DNA of 64,000 nt from Typha latifolia. Its lineage: Eukaryota > Streptophyta > Magnoliopsida > Poales > Typhaceae. The number at the start of each line of letters is the position of its first letter. Position 1 is the first letter of the stretch. Location: positions 992,001-1,056,000 of the forward strand of contig CM034113.1 in NCBI GenBank assembly GCA_019914945.1, in the 5' to 3' direction. The translations under genes and the position numbers were made by a program. The notes under the pieces were generated by a model. That model was given only the letters and a program-made list of their open reading frames with translations, made no database searches and was not told the DNA's origin. Of this stretch, positions 42,925 through 54,729 are shown in pieces.

Positions 42925-45745
42925 TCACTCAACACGTAGACAGGGAATGTGACAAATGGTCTGCCAGTCAGGTCCGTCATCCATGTTATACCGGTCGTTA
43001 AACTCAGGGTGGCATCGACTTACTGACAAATATGCCAAACTCGGTGGCAAGTCCTCCTTGCTAGGCAGAGACCAGAAGTTGCTGCAATCCTCTATCTCCA
43101 AATTCCTGAGTGAGTGCAGGTTCTTCAATGCAGGCAAGGTGCCGAGATTGTCGCAAGCTTCAAAACGTAGCATCTGGAGGGAGGTGAGAGGGTGAAACAC
43201 CTCCTCATTGATTTCCTGTTGATTAGAAAATATAATTTCCAGTTCTTTGAGGGAGGCAAGGCCTTCCCCACTAAGCAGCACTTTCAGCAATAGGGTGTTG
43301 TCGACGCAGAGAGCGGGAAGTGCTGATAATCCAACTTCTTCCACCACAACATATATCTCATTTAACCCCGAGGATGGCAATGGAGTTAGCTCTGGACAAC
43401 CAACTTTCAAATATTGAAGGGAACAGAGGGCTCCAAGGCCCATAAGCGATATAAGGCCTCTATAATTTGTAATCTCTAACCGATGGAGTCCTGTCAACTT
43501 TTGCAGCCCCTTCTCCAAGGAAAGGGTCGTTGGACCTGAGCACCAGTCTATCCTCAATGACTTAAGAATATAAAGGCCTTGGAGAGACTTTGAGAGTATC
43601 TTGTCTGCAGCATTACAGTTAATTATTTCTAGGCTTTCCAAGGATTCAAGCAGCAGGCCATTATCCTCGTCCTCGTACTTCAGGTCCTCCTCCATGTAGT
43701 TCACGTCCTCCAGTTCCTCCTCTTCCTCCTCAAGGTTCTGCTCAGACGGCCAGCTGTCAATGCAGAGTTTCCTCAGCCCAATGAACTTGTTAATTGCTTT
43801 CACTAATAAAGGATCAAGCTCACCACGGGTATCAACAGTCAACTCTTCCAATTGACTAAAATTTTCATGCTGTTTTAGCAACCATTCACCTGGAGACTGC
43901 AATTTTAGACATCCTTTGATGGACAAAATGTCTAAAGATGATGGCAAGAAGTAGGAAGAGGATAAAGCCCATTTCTTTGCCATCAATTCTGGGAACTCGT
44001 TCAACCCCACGTTGAAAAGTTCAAGTCTCTGGAGAGTAGGAGGGAGTGGAAGCATTCTTCTTAGTTTTGGGCACCCTGAGATTCGGAGAATCTGGAGACA
44101 TGGAAACAAGCAGACTTTATTGATTGAGGACCACACTTCCCACTCGCGCAAGTCATCAAATACCAACTCTCGCAATGATGGAAACCCAGAACCATGGAAT
44201 CTATCTCCAACTTCTCTTACTGCATGCATCCCACTTAGTTCAAGAACTTGAAGCCTGGGAAGCTTTCCGAGAGGAGGGAGATCGTCCCAATCTCTGCAAT
44301 CAGTTAGCTTGACACTTACTAAATCATAGTGGTGAAAGTAGTGAACCATCCATCTCGGAGACCGGGTACCTTTATAGCCATCGATATGGAGCTTTTTGAG
44401 ATTTGCATTAGGTTGGAGGCCTTCTAGTATTTTGTTCTCTACCTCAGGATTGGTGTTTCTTTCAACGGAGCCCCAATATAACTCCAGCTCGACAAGATTC
44501 CTTTTCTCCACTAATCTAGCTTCTTTGGCTTGTTCTTGACTTTCCACATTTTCAAGATGCCTAATACTAAGAAATCCTCGGAGCTCATTTAGGCACTTTA
44601 ACTGTCCAATGTCAAATCCAGGAACATTCTGCACGTAGAAGGGACATATTAATTGCTGAAGACAAGTCATTTTCCCTATCGCTGCTACCCTTGATAATAC
44701 TCTGCTGGAACAGATCAAGCTTTGTAAATTAATCAGTTTGCTCATACTTGCAGGTACAAAATCAAGCTCCAGCTGGAAAAGATTGAGAGACTGTAAATGG
44801 TAAACCTTGGTTAGTTCATCAGACAGTTCTTTGATTTTACGATTTCCAGAGAGATCCAAGTAGCGCAGATGTGTAAGACTACTTTAGATTGTCGGGACAC
44901 CTTTCCAAGTTGCAATGTTTCAAAGTCAGCGAGCGGATGCTTTTTAGCTGTATAATGACTCTTTGGAGATGATCAACATCGTTAGGATGGATAGAGAAAT
45001 CGTCCGCAAAATCAAGGTGCGCAGCTTATTCAACACAGCTGCGTTCTCCTTTAGGCTGGCCAGATGTTTTGTGTTCAGAAACAAATGACGAATGGTGATT
45101 GGAATGGTTCTGAACTCATCACCTTCAACTCTAAAGTAGTCATCCTTGCAAATATGTTCTGCCAGATCATGTACTAGATTATGTATAATGTAGTGATCAT
45201 AATCATCACTTGACTGAATGAATGACATGGATGTCAATTTCTTAAAATAGTCATCTCCAATATCCTCCATTCTTCTTTGCTTGGGATTTAAAAACAAAGT
45301 ATCGAAAAGTCTCAATTCACCAATACCCATGATTCTTATTATCTTGTCATTTTGATAAATCATACCCTGTGCCATCCATATTTGTATTACATCTTCACGT
45401 TTGAAGATCCAATTCTTAGGATATACACTTAAATATGTAAAGCACTGCTGTAAATGAGTAGGTAAGTGTAGGTATTTCTGTTTGAAAGCTGCCATTATAC
45501 CGTCCTGACCTTTCTCTAATTCATATATGTCACTCATGGAATTGCTATCCCAGTGACCAACACCTGACTGATCTTTCTGAAGCGCACCCGCAGTCTTTGC
45601 AGCGAAAGGTAGTTCCTCCAGATCTGAATCTAATTTCTTCCCTCTATGATGCTTCTCTAGATTGGCACGACCAAATTCATACTCCTCTAGGAAGGATCGG
45701 AATTGATCTTTTGGGAATCCCTCCAGTCTTTTTGGCAAGATTGAA
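42925..45745 (-). pseudogene. CNL pseudogene lacking CC and most of NB-ARC, with two frameshifts
   Basis: The first piece (45738-44944) enters NB-ARC after the nucleotide-binding motifs: FPKDQFRSFL, ELPFAAKTAG (GLPL region), CFTYLSVYPK (RNBS-D) and IIHNLVHDLAEH (MHD region, VHD). Near 44990 a one-base shift moves the frame; a second, near 44875, introduces a stop where the gene at 1-1950 reads through. The long piece (44859-42925, 644 codons) is intact LRR and reaches the full C-terminus (CRHPEF-type ending, DWQTICHIPCLRVE). It includes the acidic insert (complement of about 43670-43745). CC, P-loop and kinase-2 are absent: promoter sequence meets mid-NB-ARC at about 45735-45745. The LRR frame could still give a solo LRR protein. 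Confidence 0.88.
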
Positions 45746-46145
45746 CATCAAAATATATAGTAATGGCAAGAGGTACCTATACCAGCTGACAGTTATTAGG
45801 AAAATGGTTTCCTTGCCGAGTATAGATACAATTCTTGCGGCACCAGAATGGGGAGTTACCGATTTCCTTTGCATTCTTGGCATGCCATAGCGTTGACCTT
45901 GAGCGATAATCTCAACGGAAATCATTTTACTTGGTAAACGCCAATTGGCTATGAAATCGTACCCAGCTGTTAAGAAAAGGTTGAGAAACAAAGAAATCTA
46001 ATAAATTATTTGGAAGCCTATTATAAAGTGCCAGGTAGCCAAGATTGGCAATCACGTCTGGCAGGTTGATATATCTATGCCAGCTAATACTTATTTGGAA
46101 ATTTATTTTCTTTCCTCAGTATATTCAATTCTTGAGGCAGCAGAT
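45746..46145 (-). promoter_or_regulatory. NLR promoter blocks attached to the truncated pseudogene
   Basis: The complement shows, in order, CCAATTGGCGTTTACC, CAAGGTCAACG, GTAACTCCCCATTCTG, AAGAATTGTAT and CAGCTGGTATAGGTACC, matching the blocks upstream of both uninterrupted genes. The module is partly duplicated: 45765-45855 and 46070-46145 share CCAGCT..TTATT..GGAAA and CAATTCTTG.GGCA.CAGA about 300 bp apart. Confidence 0.65.
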
Positions 46146-46441
46146 AAATATATATAGGAAAAATCCGTAGACCTTACATTAAGTATGAGAAACTAATTAC
46201 ATAACCAAATTCATAGATGGATCAGTTCATCAACATTAATCTCAAAATGTAAGACTGGTTAAATTATAAGCGATGATGTTGCTACACTAGATCGTGAAGA
46301 ATACCCTAATATCCTCCACCTATATATTCCTGGACAATGGATCAATTGTCCAGTCCGCACAATAGCGAGAAGCATTGATAGCTTTGACCACCATGGGGAA
46401 CTGCAAGACCTTCACTAGCTAAAGAATTCTCACAATGATTT
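46146..46441. other. Short AT-rich spacer with a 9 bp stem palindrome
   Basis: No gene. CTGGACAAT/ATTGTCCAG at 46330-46353 forms a perfect 9 bp stem with a 6-base loop; its significance is unknown. Confidence 0.45.
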
Positions 46442-46968
46442 TGTAACACACAAAAAGAAAAAAAGAAAAAGCACAAGCGTCGTGTGCCCGCACTTCAATT
46501 CAATTGCAAGGCATGTGCCAAGCGCATGTGATTTCTTTCTCTCTTCCCCCACCTCTCGCGATCAGTTATGAGAGGTGGGAGAGATAGATGCCGGAGTGGA
46601 GTTCGGACTCCAACCCCCCCACCCCCTGGCCATGTCTCTATAAAACCTAACTTCCTCAATCCTCTTTTTTCCTAGCCGCTCTCTTCTCCCTCATTCCTCT
46701 CTCTCTCTCTCTCTCTCTTCTATGTTTCGTGCCATCGAAGAACCCGACGAGGGCCACGGACCATCGGAGCTCTGGCGGATCAAATCAAAACCCCCAATCC
46801 AATCCGCATGTCAACCTTTATCTCCCCTTATAATTAATTTGAAATTTGCTTAGTAAATCATAGTTAAATCCTAGCTTATAATCAATAGCCAGCGACTTCG
46901 AATCGACCACCCACCGGCCTGGAAAGTTACCCCGCATCAACCCCTCGCCATGGGTACTTAATATTCCC
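46442..46968 (+). mobile_element. Truncated LTR of the ~3 kb family (promoter end)
   Basis: Starts TGTAACACAC, has the GCATGTGCC..GCGCATGTG G-box-like end, the conserved stem-loop (46548-46579), a TATAAAA box at 46639-46645 and the GGAAAGTTACCCCGC block that matches the complement of about 6990-7010. Similarity stops near 46968, where Athila-like sequence begins. It might be the 5' LTR of that element after a deletion, since both point the same way. Confidence 0.65.
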
Positions 46969-48153
46969 CTTTTGCATATAATCAAGCAAGTACATGCATA
47001 TGCAAAGATTCTTAAGGACTTATGCACTATCAAACAAAAGCATAATGTAAAAAAGATTGCATTTCTAACGGAGCAAGTTAGTGTTATACTTGAACATAAG
47101 ATTCCACCTAAAAATAAGGATCCGGATATCCCTCCATTACTTGTATTATAGGGGAGCAAGAGTTTGGGCAAGCCTTACTCGAGTTAGGAGCAAGTGTGAA
47201 TCTTATGCTCTATTCGATTTACTTGCAATTAGGGTTAGGAGAAATCAAAGCCACATTATTAGTACTTCAATTAGCTGACATATCTTTAAAAAAACCAATA
47301 GGGGTAGTTGAAGATGTTTTAATCCAGATTAAAATTTTTTATTATCCTATTGATTTTCTAGTATTAAATACTCAATCTGTGGTTAACTCTACTTTTTCAA
47401 ATTCTACTTATTTTAGGTAAACCATTTCGTGCCACTGCTAATACTACTATTAATTGTAGGAATGGATTATTAAAATTATTTTTTGGTAACATGACTTTAG
47501 AGGTTAACATTTCTAGAATTGGCAAACAATCATTTAACGATGAAGAATGTCAAACAGACTTTTCTACTTAACACTCCCATAGAAGTGGAGGTTGTTGCAT
47601 TGTGCAGAATTGATCCCCTTGATTCTGAGTTCAAGGCATCTATAATTAAAATATAGCTATTAATGATAGTAAGTTGCCTATCACATCTGACACTCATGAG
47701 ATGAAACATTGTCAACTAAGGTTTGAGGAGCTTTCTACCATACCAGCAAATCTAAGTATGGGAGTTCCTAAAATGGAGCTTAAACCTTTGCCAAAAGGTT
47801 TAAGGCATGTTTTTTCAGGACCAAGAGATTCATTTCCTGTTATAATTTCTTCTAATTTAACCCCGTCCCAAAGCGAGCAACTAATTCAAATCTTACGAAA
47901 ACATAAGTCTGCCATTGGGTGGACTCTAGCAGATGTACGAAGTATTAGTTCTTTGATGTGTTATCATAGGATTCATATGGAAGAAGAGGCTAACCCTCGT
48001 AGAGACCCTTCAGCGTAAACTTAACCCCCATAATAAAAGAGGTAGTGAAAACTGAATTCATAAAATTATTAGATACAAGTATTATCTATCATATCTCTAA
48101 TATCAAATGGGTAAGTCTTAGGCAAGTGGAGAATCAATTCCTACCAAACTCAT

Positions 48154-51100
48154 TGTAAAAAAAAAAAAAAAAAAAATTGGGCACACACGTGCCGAGCACG
48201 TGCGTTGACTTAAAAGCGCGCACTGTGGGGCACGTGTGCCCCTTTTCTTTTCCTTCCCTCTTTTTTTTTCTTTCTTCTCTTTTTTCCTTCTTTCTTTTTC
48301 TCTTTCTTCCTTCTTCTCCCCGCCAGCTCACTTCCCCCCATCTCCTTCCTGCCGCGCCGGAGCGCTGCCAGCACCGCCGACCTCGTGGATTGAAGTGTCT
48401 AAGCTGCCTCTCTCTTCAGGTAAATTTAATTCAAAAATGTGATCCGGCCTCATCGTGATCCGGCCGGTCGGTAACTTCGTGCCTTGCCGCGCTGGCTCAG
48501 TGAGCCCCTACTCTCAGCGAGGATGCCCCTAGTGGCTTCCTTCGTGGCTTTTGTGGTTGGAGTCGTCCGACGAATGGTCGCCTTGGCCGATAGTTGAGGC
48601 GAGGTGGTTTCTCGCTGCCGGCCATCACTGGTGGTTGGGCTTCCTTTCGACTAGCTTCGATTTGCCAAGGGGACTGTGTTGGTGGGGTTAGCTGTGCTGG
48701 TCAACGGTTGGGTTCGCCGGCAACCCCCCTTCACTGATTAGGTCCTTGCCGTCGGTGGATGGTGGCTGTCTTCCCCACCGACGGGGTAGGCACCGTGGGT
48801 GCCTTCCTCCGCTGGCGGGGACATCAGCCGGCCTGTTGGCCCCGGCTGCTAGTGGCGGTGACCACCGATGGTTCTCCGCCCATCCACCCTCCTTTTGGTC
48901 TAGGTGAGTAGGGAGGGAAGGGGGAGCGATGCCTTGGACTCGGGTTAGGTGCAGCTAACTCGAGTCCTGGTCGGGCTAGGCTGGGTGCAGCCCCGGCTCA
49001 GGGGCTCTCGACCCAGCCCAGGCTCGAGTGTTAGGTCGGGCTGGTTGCGACCTATCCCAAGGCCGTGTGCCAGGCTGGGCTGGGCTGGGGGCAGCCCAGC
49101 TCGAGCTCTAGAGTATTGTTGGTCTGCATACAGCCCAGCCCATATTTGAGGTGGGTGGGGCTGCAAGCAGCCCAACCCAACTTGGGGGTGAGTTGTGCAA
49201 TAGCCCAACCCATGTGTTTTTCTAGTTTATCGAAGGCTTGGGCCAATTCTTGGTGGGTTTATTTTGGCTTTGTGTTGGCTAAATACAGTGTTTAGTCGCT
49301 TATTTATCTCTTTAAATTGTTAAGTCATTATTTAATTATTTTTAATGCTGGCAATCATGAGCCTTAATTAATCAATAATTTTTTAGCCGATGGTATTGTT
49401 CGCTATATTAGTTGTTTTATAAATAAATCTTAATGAGCTAGACCATGGCCTGAGATTGCCGTTATAAATAACACATATTAGGAACTAGCTCCAATTGGAT
49501 ATGAAGTTTTGCTAATTATAATTTTAGGCAAATTCAAATTTATCAAAAGAGTCGATGGTCGGGTGTATCCTGTATTAATCGCTCCTATTGGAGAATTAAT
49601 ACAGATAAATGTAGGAAAATGATATTAAACAAGTTGCATTTCTTTGACGAAGCTTATTAATTAAATATTGTCTATGCTATCTCCGGTAAATTTAATAATA
49701 GTGATTGGGGCGATAATTTAAGGAGAATATTTTTATTACGTTTAATAACGTGTTAGGCCTTGGTATAGTTGTGCCGGTTCTACTTGATTAATAAAAGTAG
49801 GAATTACGAGATAGACCTACCCAAGCCTATAGTGGACGTCGGTAAGATTATTTAACTAATTAGTGATAGGATTGTTGTACTTATGCTTTTATTTACTTTT
49901 CTTATTGTGGTGGACTTCATACCCTATGAGGATGATATCGTGGTGTAGTTACAACTAGTATTAGGAAAGTGGTTCAAGTAAGTGAAACTTCTATAATTTA
50001 GGAGTAGTGTAGAGAATAAAATATCGTACTTTATGAAATCATCATATACATATCATGCATGTGCATATGTTTTTCTTATCGTTATTATTGCACATCATGA
50101 TAGTAATTATATTTTGCGGTTCGAAAAGATTTCATATATTATGATATCTTCGCATACTTATTAGGCATGATCATATGTTTAGCATACAAAACATGATAAT
50201 GATCGCTGTTACATTATGCTTGTTATGTTGGATAATATAATGCTACTTGCACATGTGCACGACCATAAAGGGGGTGACTGCTGCATCTCGACATTACTCG
50301 ACACCTCCCCCAGCTAGGGTTAGGGGCGGGGGATATTCTTATACTTATATATATTAGGGCCCACGCCTGAGGTCTTAATCTGTTGATCCTAGACAAACAG
50401 ACAGCCATTTTGCTAGGCGATGGACGATTTACTATCGATCGACGAGAGTTATACCCTTTAGGGTATCTAAGATAGAGAGAGAAAGAAAAAGGGTAGGATG
50501 AGTAGACCTAGTGGTATCCAATGACGCAAAGTGAGGGCATCCGTAGGCGACGGCTCATGATTTCTACACGGTGGTATGATAATGTGGAGCCGAGGGCTCA
50601 GATAGTACTATCGATGTGTGATACGAACATTTGTGATGGGCTTACTACTAAGGTTCTTAGTCTGCGGTGGCGGATAATCGGCCATGCTATTCGCTGGGTG
50701 ATGGGTTAGCGATTTTATCGCTCGGGTCTACCCTTCCTTGGGGTATGTGTTTGGTTGGGTGTGAGGATTGATGTGGCCTTCAGGTGTAGCTCTGCGTGAG
50801 CTTATATTGCAGACTTGGTAGTATGAGATGATGCATATTATATGGTATGGTGTTGACATGACTTATGGGCGGAGCTTAGTGTGAGCTCAAGTTTGAAGAC
50901 TTGATAGTTCGAATTGATTGCATAGTAGGTTATTGATTGTTGATGCATTGATTTGATCATGATGCACATATTTATATTTACTTATTGTTACATCATTCAT
51001 TGTACTACTTTTAGAGTATAGAAGTAGAAACTTGTTGAGCTTTATGCTCACCACCTTCTAGTGAAAATATTTTCAGATTAGTAAGCCAGAGTTTGTGGCG

Positions 51101-51398
51101 GATCCGGCGAAGACTTGATTGAGTCTTCTTTTTCTAATTTTTATTTTTATTCTTAGTTTATTTATATAAATTAAGCTAAATGGTTTGTACCTCCTGCGTG
51201 GGTTTTATTGTATTTTTGGTTATTGATATATATTTTGAGCTTATTGTGGCCTTGGTGTTATGGGCATCTTGTCTGTATTATTTATAGAAATGTAGGCTTT
51301 TTGCTTGTATATTATGTTGAAACATTAACCAGTAGGTCATATGGTAATTATGTAGATTCTACCCACGTGAGGGCACGTGTTTAGTGGCAGGTGTTACA
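48154..51398 (+). mobile_element. 3.2 kb solo LTR inserted in the Athila-like relic
   Basis: Starts TGTAAAAAAA and ends GGTGTTACA; flanks CTCAT (48149-48153) and TTCAT (51399-51403), one mismatch; 3245 bp. RT-type sequence of the host element stops at the left flank and resumes at the right, proving insertion. It carries GGGGCAC-GT-GTGCCCC near 48226, the GGGCTG palindrome array (48930-49215), and the same blocks as the LTRs at 3542-9590, in the opposite orientation. A pyrimidine-rich stretch at 48240-48330 is likely leader. No protein is supported. Confidence 0.82.
48930..49215. repeat. GGGCTG / CAGCCC palindromic array, third copy
   Basis: Alternating GGCTGGGCTGGGGGCAGCCC and CAAGCAGCCCAACCCA modules at the position matching 6168-6545 and 8380-8720. 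Confidence 0.65.
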
Positions 51399-51725
51399 TT
51401 CATGACTGGATGGCAAATGTGGATTGCTATAGAAAGTTGAATGCCGCTACAAGAAAGAATAATTTTTCACTTCCTTTTCTTAACCAAATTTTAATACATG
51501 TGGTTGGCCATCAAATAAAAATTTCTTGATGGCTACTCTTGTTACTCTGGTTATTATCAAATAAAGATTTCCTTAGAAGACCAGGAGAAAACCACATTTA
51601 CATGTCCTTTCGGTACTTTTGCATTTCGTAGGATGTCGTTTGGCCTATGTAATGCATCTGCAACTTTTCAAAGATGCATGTTAAGTATGTTTAGTTATAT
51701 GGTTGAGGAATGTATGAAAGTTTTA

Positions 51726-52412
51726 TGTTAAGAACCAGATCTAGATCGATCCAGACATAATAAAATTACAAATGGTAGCCTCATGAGTTAGGGTTCTAAT
51801 GACTCTAGTTTCATATTAATCGAATGTCTGTATAAAAAGATAAAATTAAAATAGTGAAGCAAGATTAGAATAGGACAGAACGGTAAATATCCGATGTTGC
51901 GACAGTAGTTGGAGCGTGGCAGACGCCCAAAGGTGGTGGTGGATGGCCATATAGTAAGGTGGTTGCTGGAGGAAAGTGGTGGCTAGGGTTTCGGTGGTTG
52001 GAAAGGTAAATGCGATAATAAGACGATCTAATGGCTACAATAAAGATGGTAAATACAATAATAATAAAAATAACTAAACTTAATTAATTATCAATGCCTA
52101 GATACTTGGATGCTTAGATGAATAATGCCTAGCCACTCTATATAGAGGTCGAGTACAACAAGTCCTACTCGGACTTAGCCTTAAAGACTTATACGACTCA
52201 AACTAGAACTTGTCTTAGAGGCTTATATAAGTTAATGGAACTTGCCTTAGTGGTTTACATAACTTAATTGAACTTGTCTTAGTAGCTTACATGACTTAAC
52301 TAGACTTGTCTTAAGGGCTTACATAAGTATAAATCAGTTAAAAGATAAATAGGCTCGATTGATCGATTCCAATGTCTTTATGGTACGGTCTAATCTGACC
52401 TGATTCGTATCA
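51726..52412. mobile_element. 0.7 kb solo LTR inserted in the Athila-like RT
   Basis: Starts TGTTAAGAACCAGATC and ends GATTCGTATCA, flanked by TTTTA (51721-51725) and CTTTA (52413-52417). The host RT reading resumes exactly after it with the catalytic-site FMDD stretch. Ends and internal CTCAAACTAGAACTTG words match the LTR at 27689-28792. Confidence 0.75.
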
Positions 52413-54370
52413 CTTTATGGATGACTTGACTATTTTTGAAGACTCTTTTGATATATGTTTGTTAAATTTAGAAAGCTTAGCTGAGGAAAAGAGTCTCGTG
52501 CTTAATTAGAAAAAGTGTCATTTTACGGCAATCTCGTGGGATAGTGTTGGGACATATAGTGTCTTCCAGAGAATTAAAACTCGATCAATCCAAGATAGAA
52601 TTGATCTAAAAGTTTTCTACACCAAAGACTGTCAAAAAAATTTCTTCCATATCTAGACCAATGTGTAATCTTTTATCAAAAGATGTTGCATTGAGTGGAC
52701 TTTCAGCTTGTCAAGAAGTCTTTAAAACATTAATCGGCAAGTTGACTTCTGCACCTATAGTTTAATCACGTGATTGGAGTCTTCCTTTTGAAATTATGTG
52801 TGACGTGTTAGGACAATGACGAGAGAGAAAACCCTTTGTGATTTATTATGTTAGTAGAATCTTGAATAGTACTAAGATGAACTACACAACTACTAAAAAA
52901 GAACTAGTAGCAATAGTGTTTGCATTAAATATATTTTGTGCTTATTTGATTGGATTCCCTATCATCATTTTTATTAGATCATTTCGCCCTTAAATTTCTT
53001 CTTAATTATTTAGCAATAGGCGAAATACCTTCCAACTAGGGTACGCAAGAAATACATAAGTTTCTTGTCGAGGTTAAGAACATCTATTGGGATGATCCTT
53101 TCTTTTTAAGTACTGCCTTAACCAAATTATGAGACATTACATACCTAATGATGAAATCCTAACTATCTAAAATTTTTGTCATTCATAAGCTTGTGGAGAC
53201 CACTTTACTATTAAAAAAAAACTACTGCAAATATTTTAGTGTGGATTTTGTTGGCTAACTTTATTAAAAAATACAAACAATGTTTGTAAAACTTGTGAGC
53301 AATGCCTTAAGTTAGGGGCATTGTCCTGGCACAATATGATGCCATTAAACCCGATCCAAGTTATCAAGATTTGTGATTATTGGGGGATAGACTTTATTTA
53401 TGGGACCGTTTCCACCATCGTTTGGTTATCTTTATATTCATGTAGCAGTGGATTATGTATCCAAATGGGTTGAAGCTGAGCATGTAGAAATAATGATCAT
53501 AGTAATGTTGTTAAATTTTTAAAAGAAATGTTTTATCACGTTTTGGGCCACCATGAGTGATTATTAGTTATCAAGGCTCTTATTTCTGTAACCGTCCCTT
53601 TGAAGTTTTGATGCTTAAATATGATGTCATTCATAAAATCTCTATAGCTTATCACCCCTAGAAAAATGAGCAAGCAGACGTTGCCACTAGGGAGATCAAA
53701 CATACCTTCACAAAAATGGTTAATCTTGACTGCAACGATTGGCCCTTACGGCTTACTGATGCACTTTGGGCATACTGTATTGCATATAAAATAATTTTGG
53801 GTATGTCTCCCGATAGGCTTGTCTTTACCGAATCTTTTCACCTTCCGGTGAGCTTGAACATAAATCATATTGGGCTACAAAGAATTTCAACTTAACCTGA
53901 CTAAAGCAGGTAATGTAACAAACTCCAAGTAATTAAGTTGGATGAGTTGCGTACTGATGCTTATGAGAACTTTAAAATATCAAAAGAAAAGATGAAAGCC
54001 TTCCATGACAAGAGAATAGTAAGAAAACAATTTGTACAGTATCAATAAGTTCTTTTGTATGATTTTAGACTACATTTACATGCTAGCAAATTGAGATCTA
54101 GGTGGAATGGACTCTTCATCGTGAAGGGCATCTTTGAAAATGGCGCAATATAACTATAAGATCCTAAAGTTAGGCGTATCTTCAAAGTCAATGGTCAAAA
54201 GGCTTAATTCAATCATCGACACGTTAGTATATGTAGAAGAGTCTATCTTTCTTGGAAACCCTCTTTACAAACCTTAACTTGTTTACATTTTGAACTCTCA
54301 AAGTCTTGCTTCTACATCTCAGGTGATTTCCTTCCATTTTAGTTACTTGTTATTTATTTATTATATTTTA

Positions 54371-54729
54371 AGATTAAATATATTTTATCTTTATGTATTT
54401 ATGGCTAAAATCACTTTACTCCTATATACTTTAAAAAGTCTTAAATCAGTCCTTATACTTATGAATAAAGTAAAATAATTAGTTTTTACATTAAACTTAA
54501 CTAAATGACATTAAAATGACCAAAATAATCCTATCTGTTTGTTAGAGAAGACATACAGATTTTTATATAATATAAAAAAATTATTAAAATAGTTATGTTA
54601 CTCGGTTAATTTAATAGAAAAACTAATGGTTTTAGTCATAACTACAGTGACTTATTTGAGATTTTTTAAAATGCAAAAGATGTAAAGTAATTTTACCTAT
54701 AAGTACATAGGGTAAAATATATTTTACCC
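54371..54729. mobile_element. MITE with ~75 bp terminal inverted repeats
   Basis: The left arm (ATTAAATATATTTTATC ... TAAAATCACTTTACT ... TTTAAAAAGTCTTAAAT) and the complement of the right arm (GGGTAAAATATATTTTACCC ... TAAAATTACTTTACA ... TTTAAAAAATCTCAAAT) match for about 75 bp. No matching target duplication is visible; the right end abuts the LRR pseudogene and the left end lies in sequence after the Athila relic, so a rearrangement joined them here. Confidence 0.7.

Larger units (their letters stand above)
46985..54260 (+). mobile_element. Athila-like Ty3/gypsy pol relic in three pieces
   Basis: Protease/gag end at 46985-47420 (LQLGLGEIKATLLVLQLAD, PIGVVEDVL), linker and RT start at 47674-48150 (KPLPKGLRHVF, HKSAIGWTLADV), RT palm at 51404-51725 (FLDGYSCYSGY, CPFGTFAFRRMSFGLCNASATFQ), RT end and RNase H at 52413-53000 (FMDDLTIFEDSF, ELVAIVFAL), integrase at 53300-54000 and a C-terminal KLRSRWNG stretch near 54090. 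Stops and shifts are frequent. Two solo LTRs interrupt it (48154-51398, 51726-52412). The order and wording fit the Athila/Tat branch; an envelope-like frame was not seen. Confidence 0.8.
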
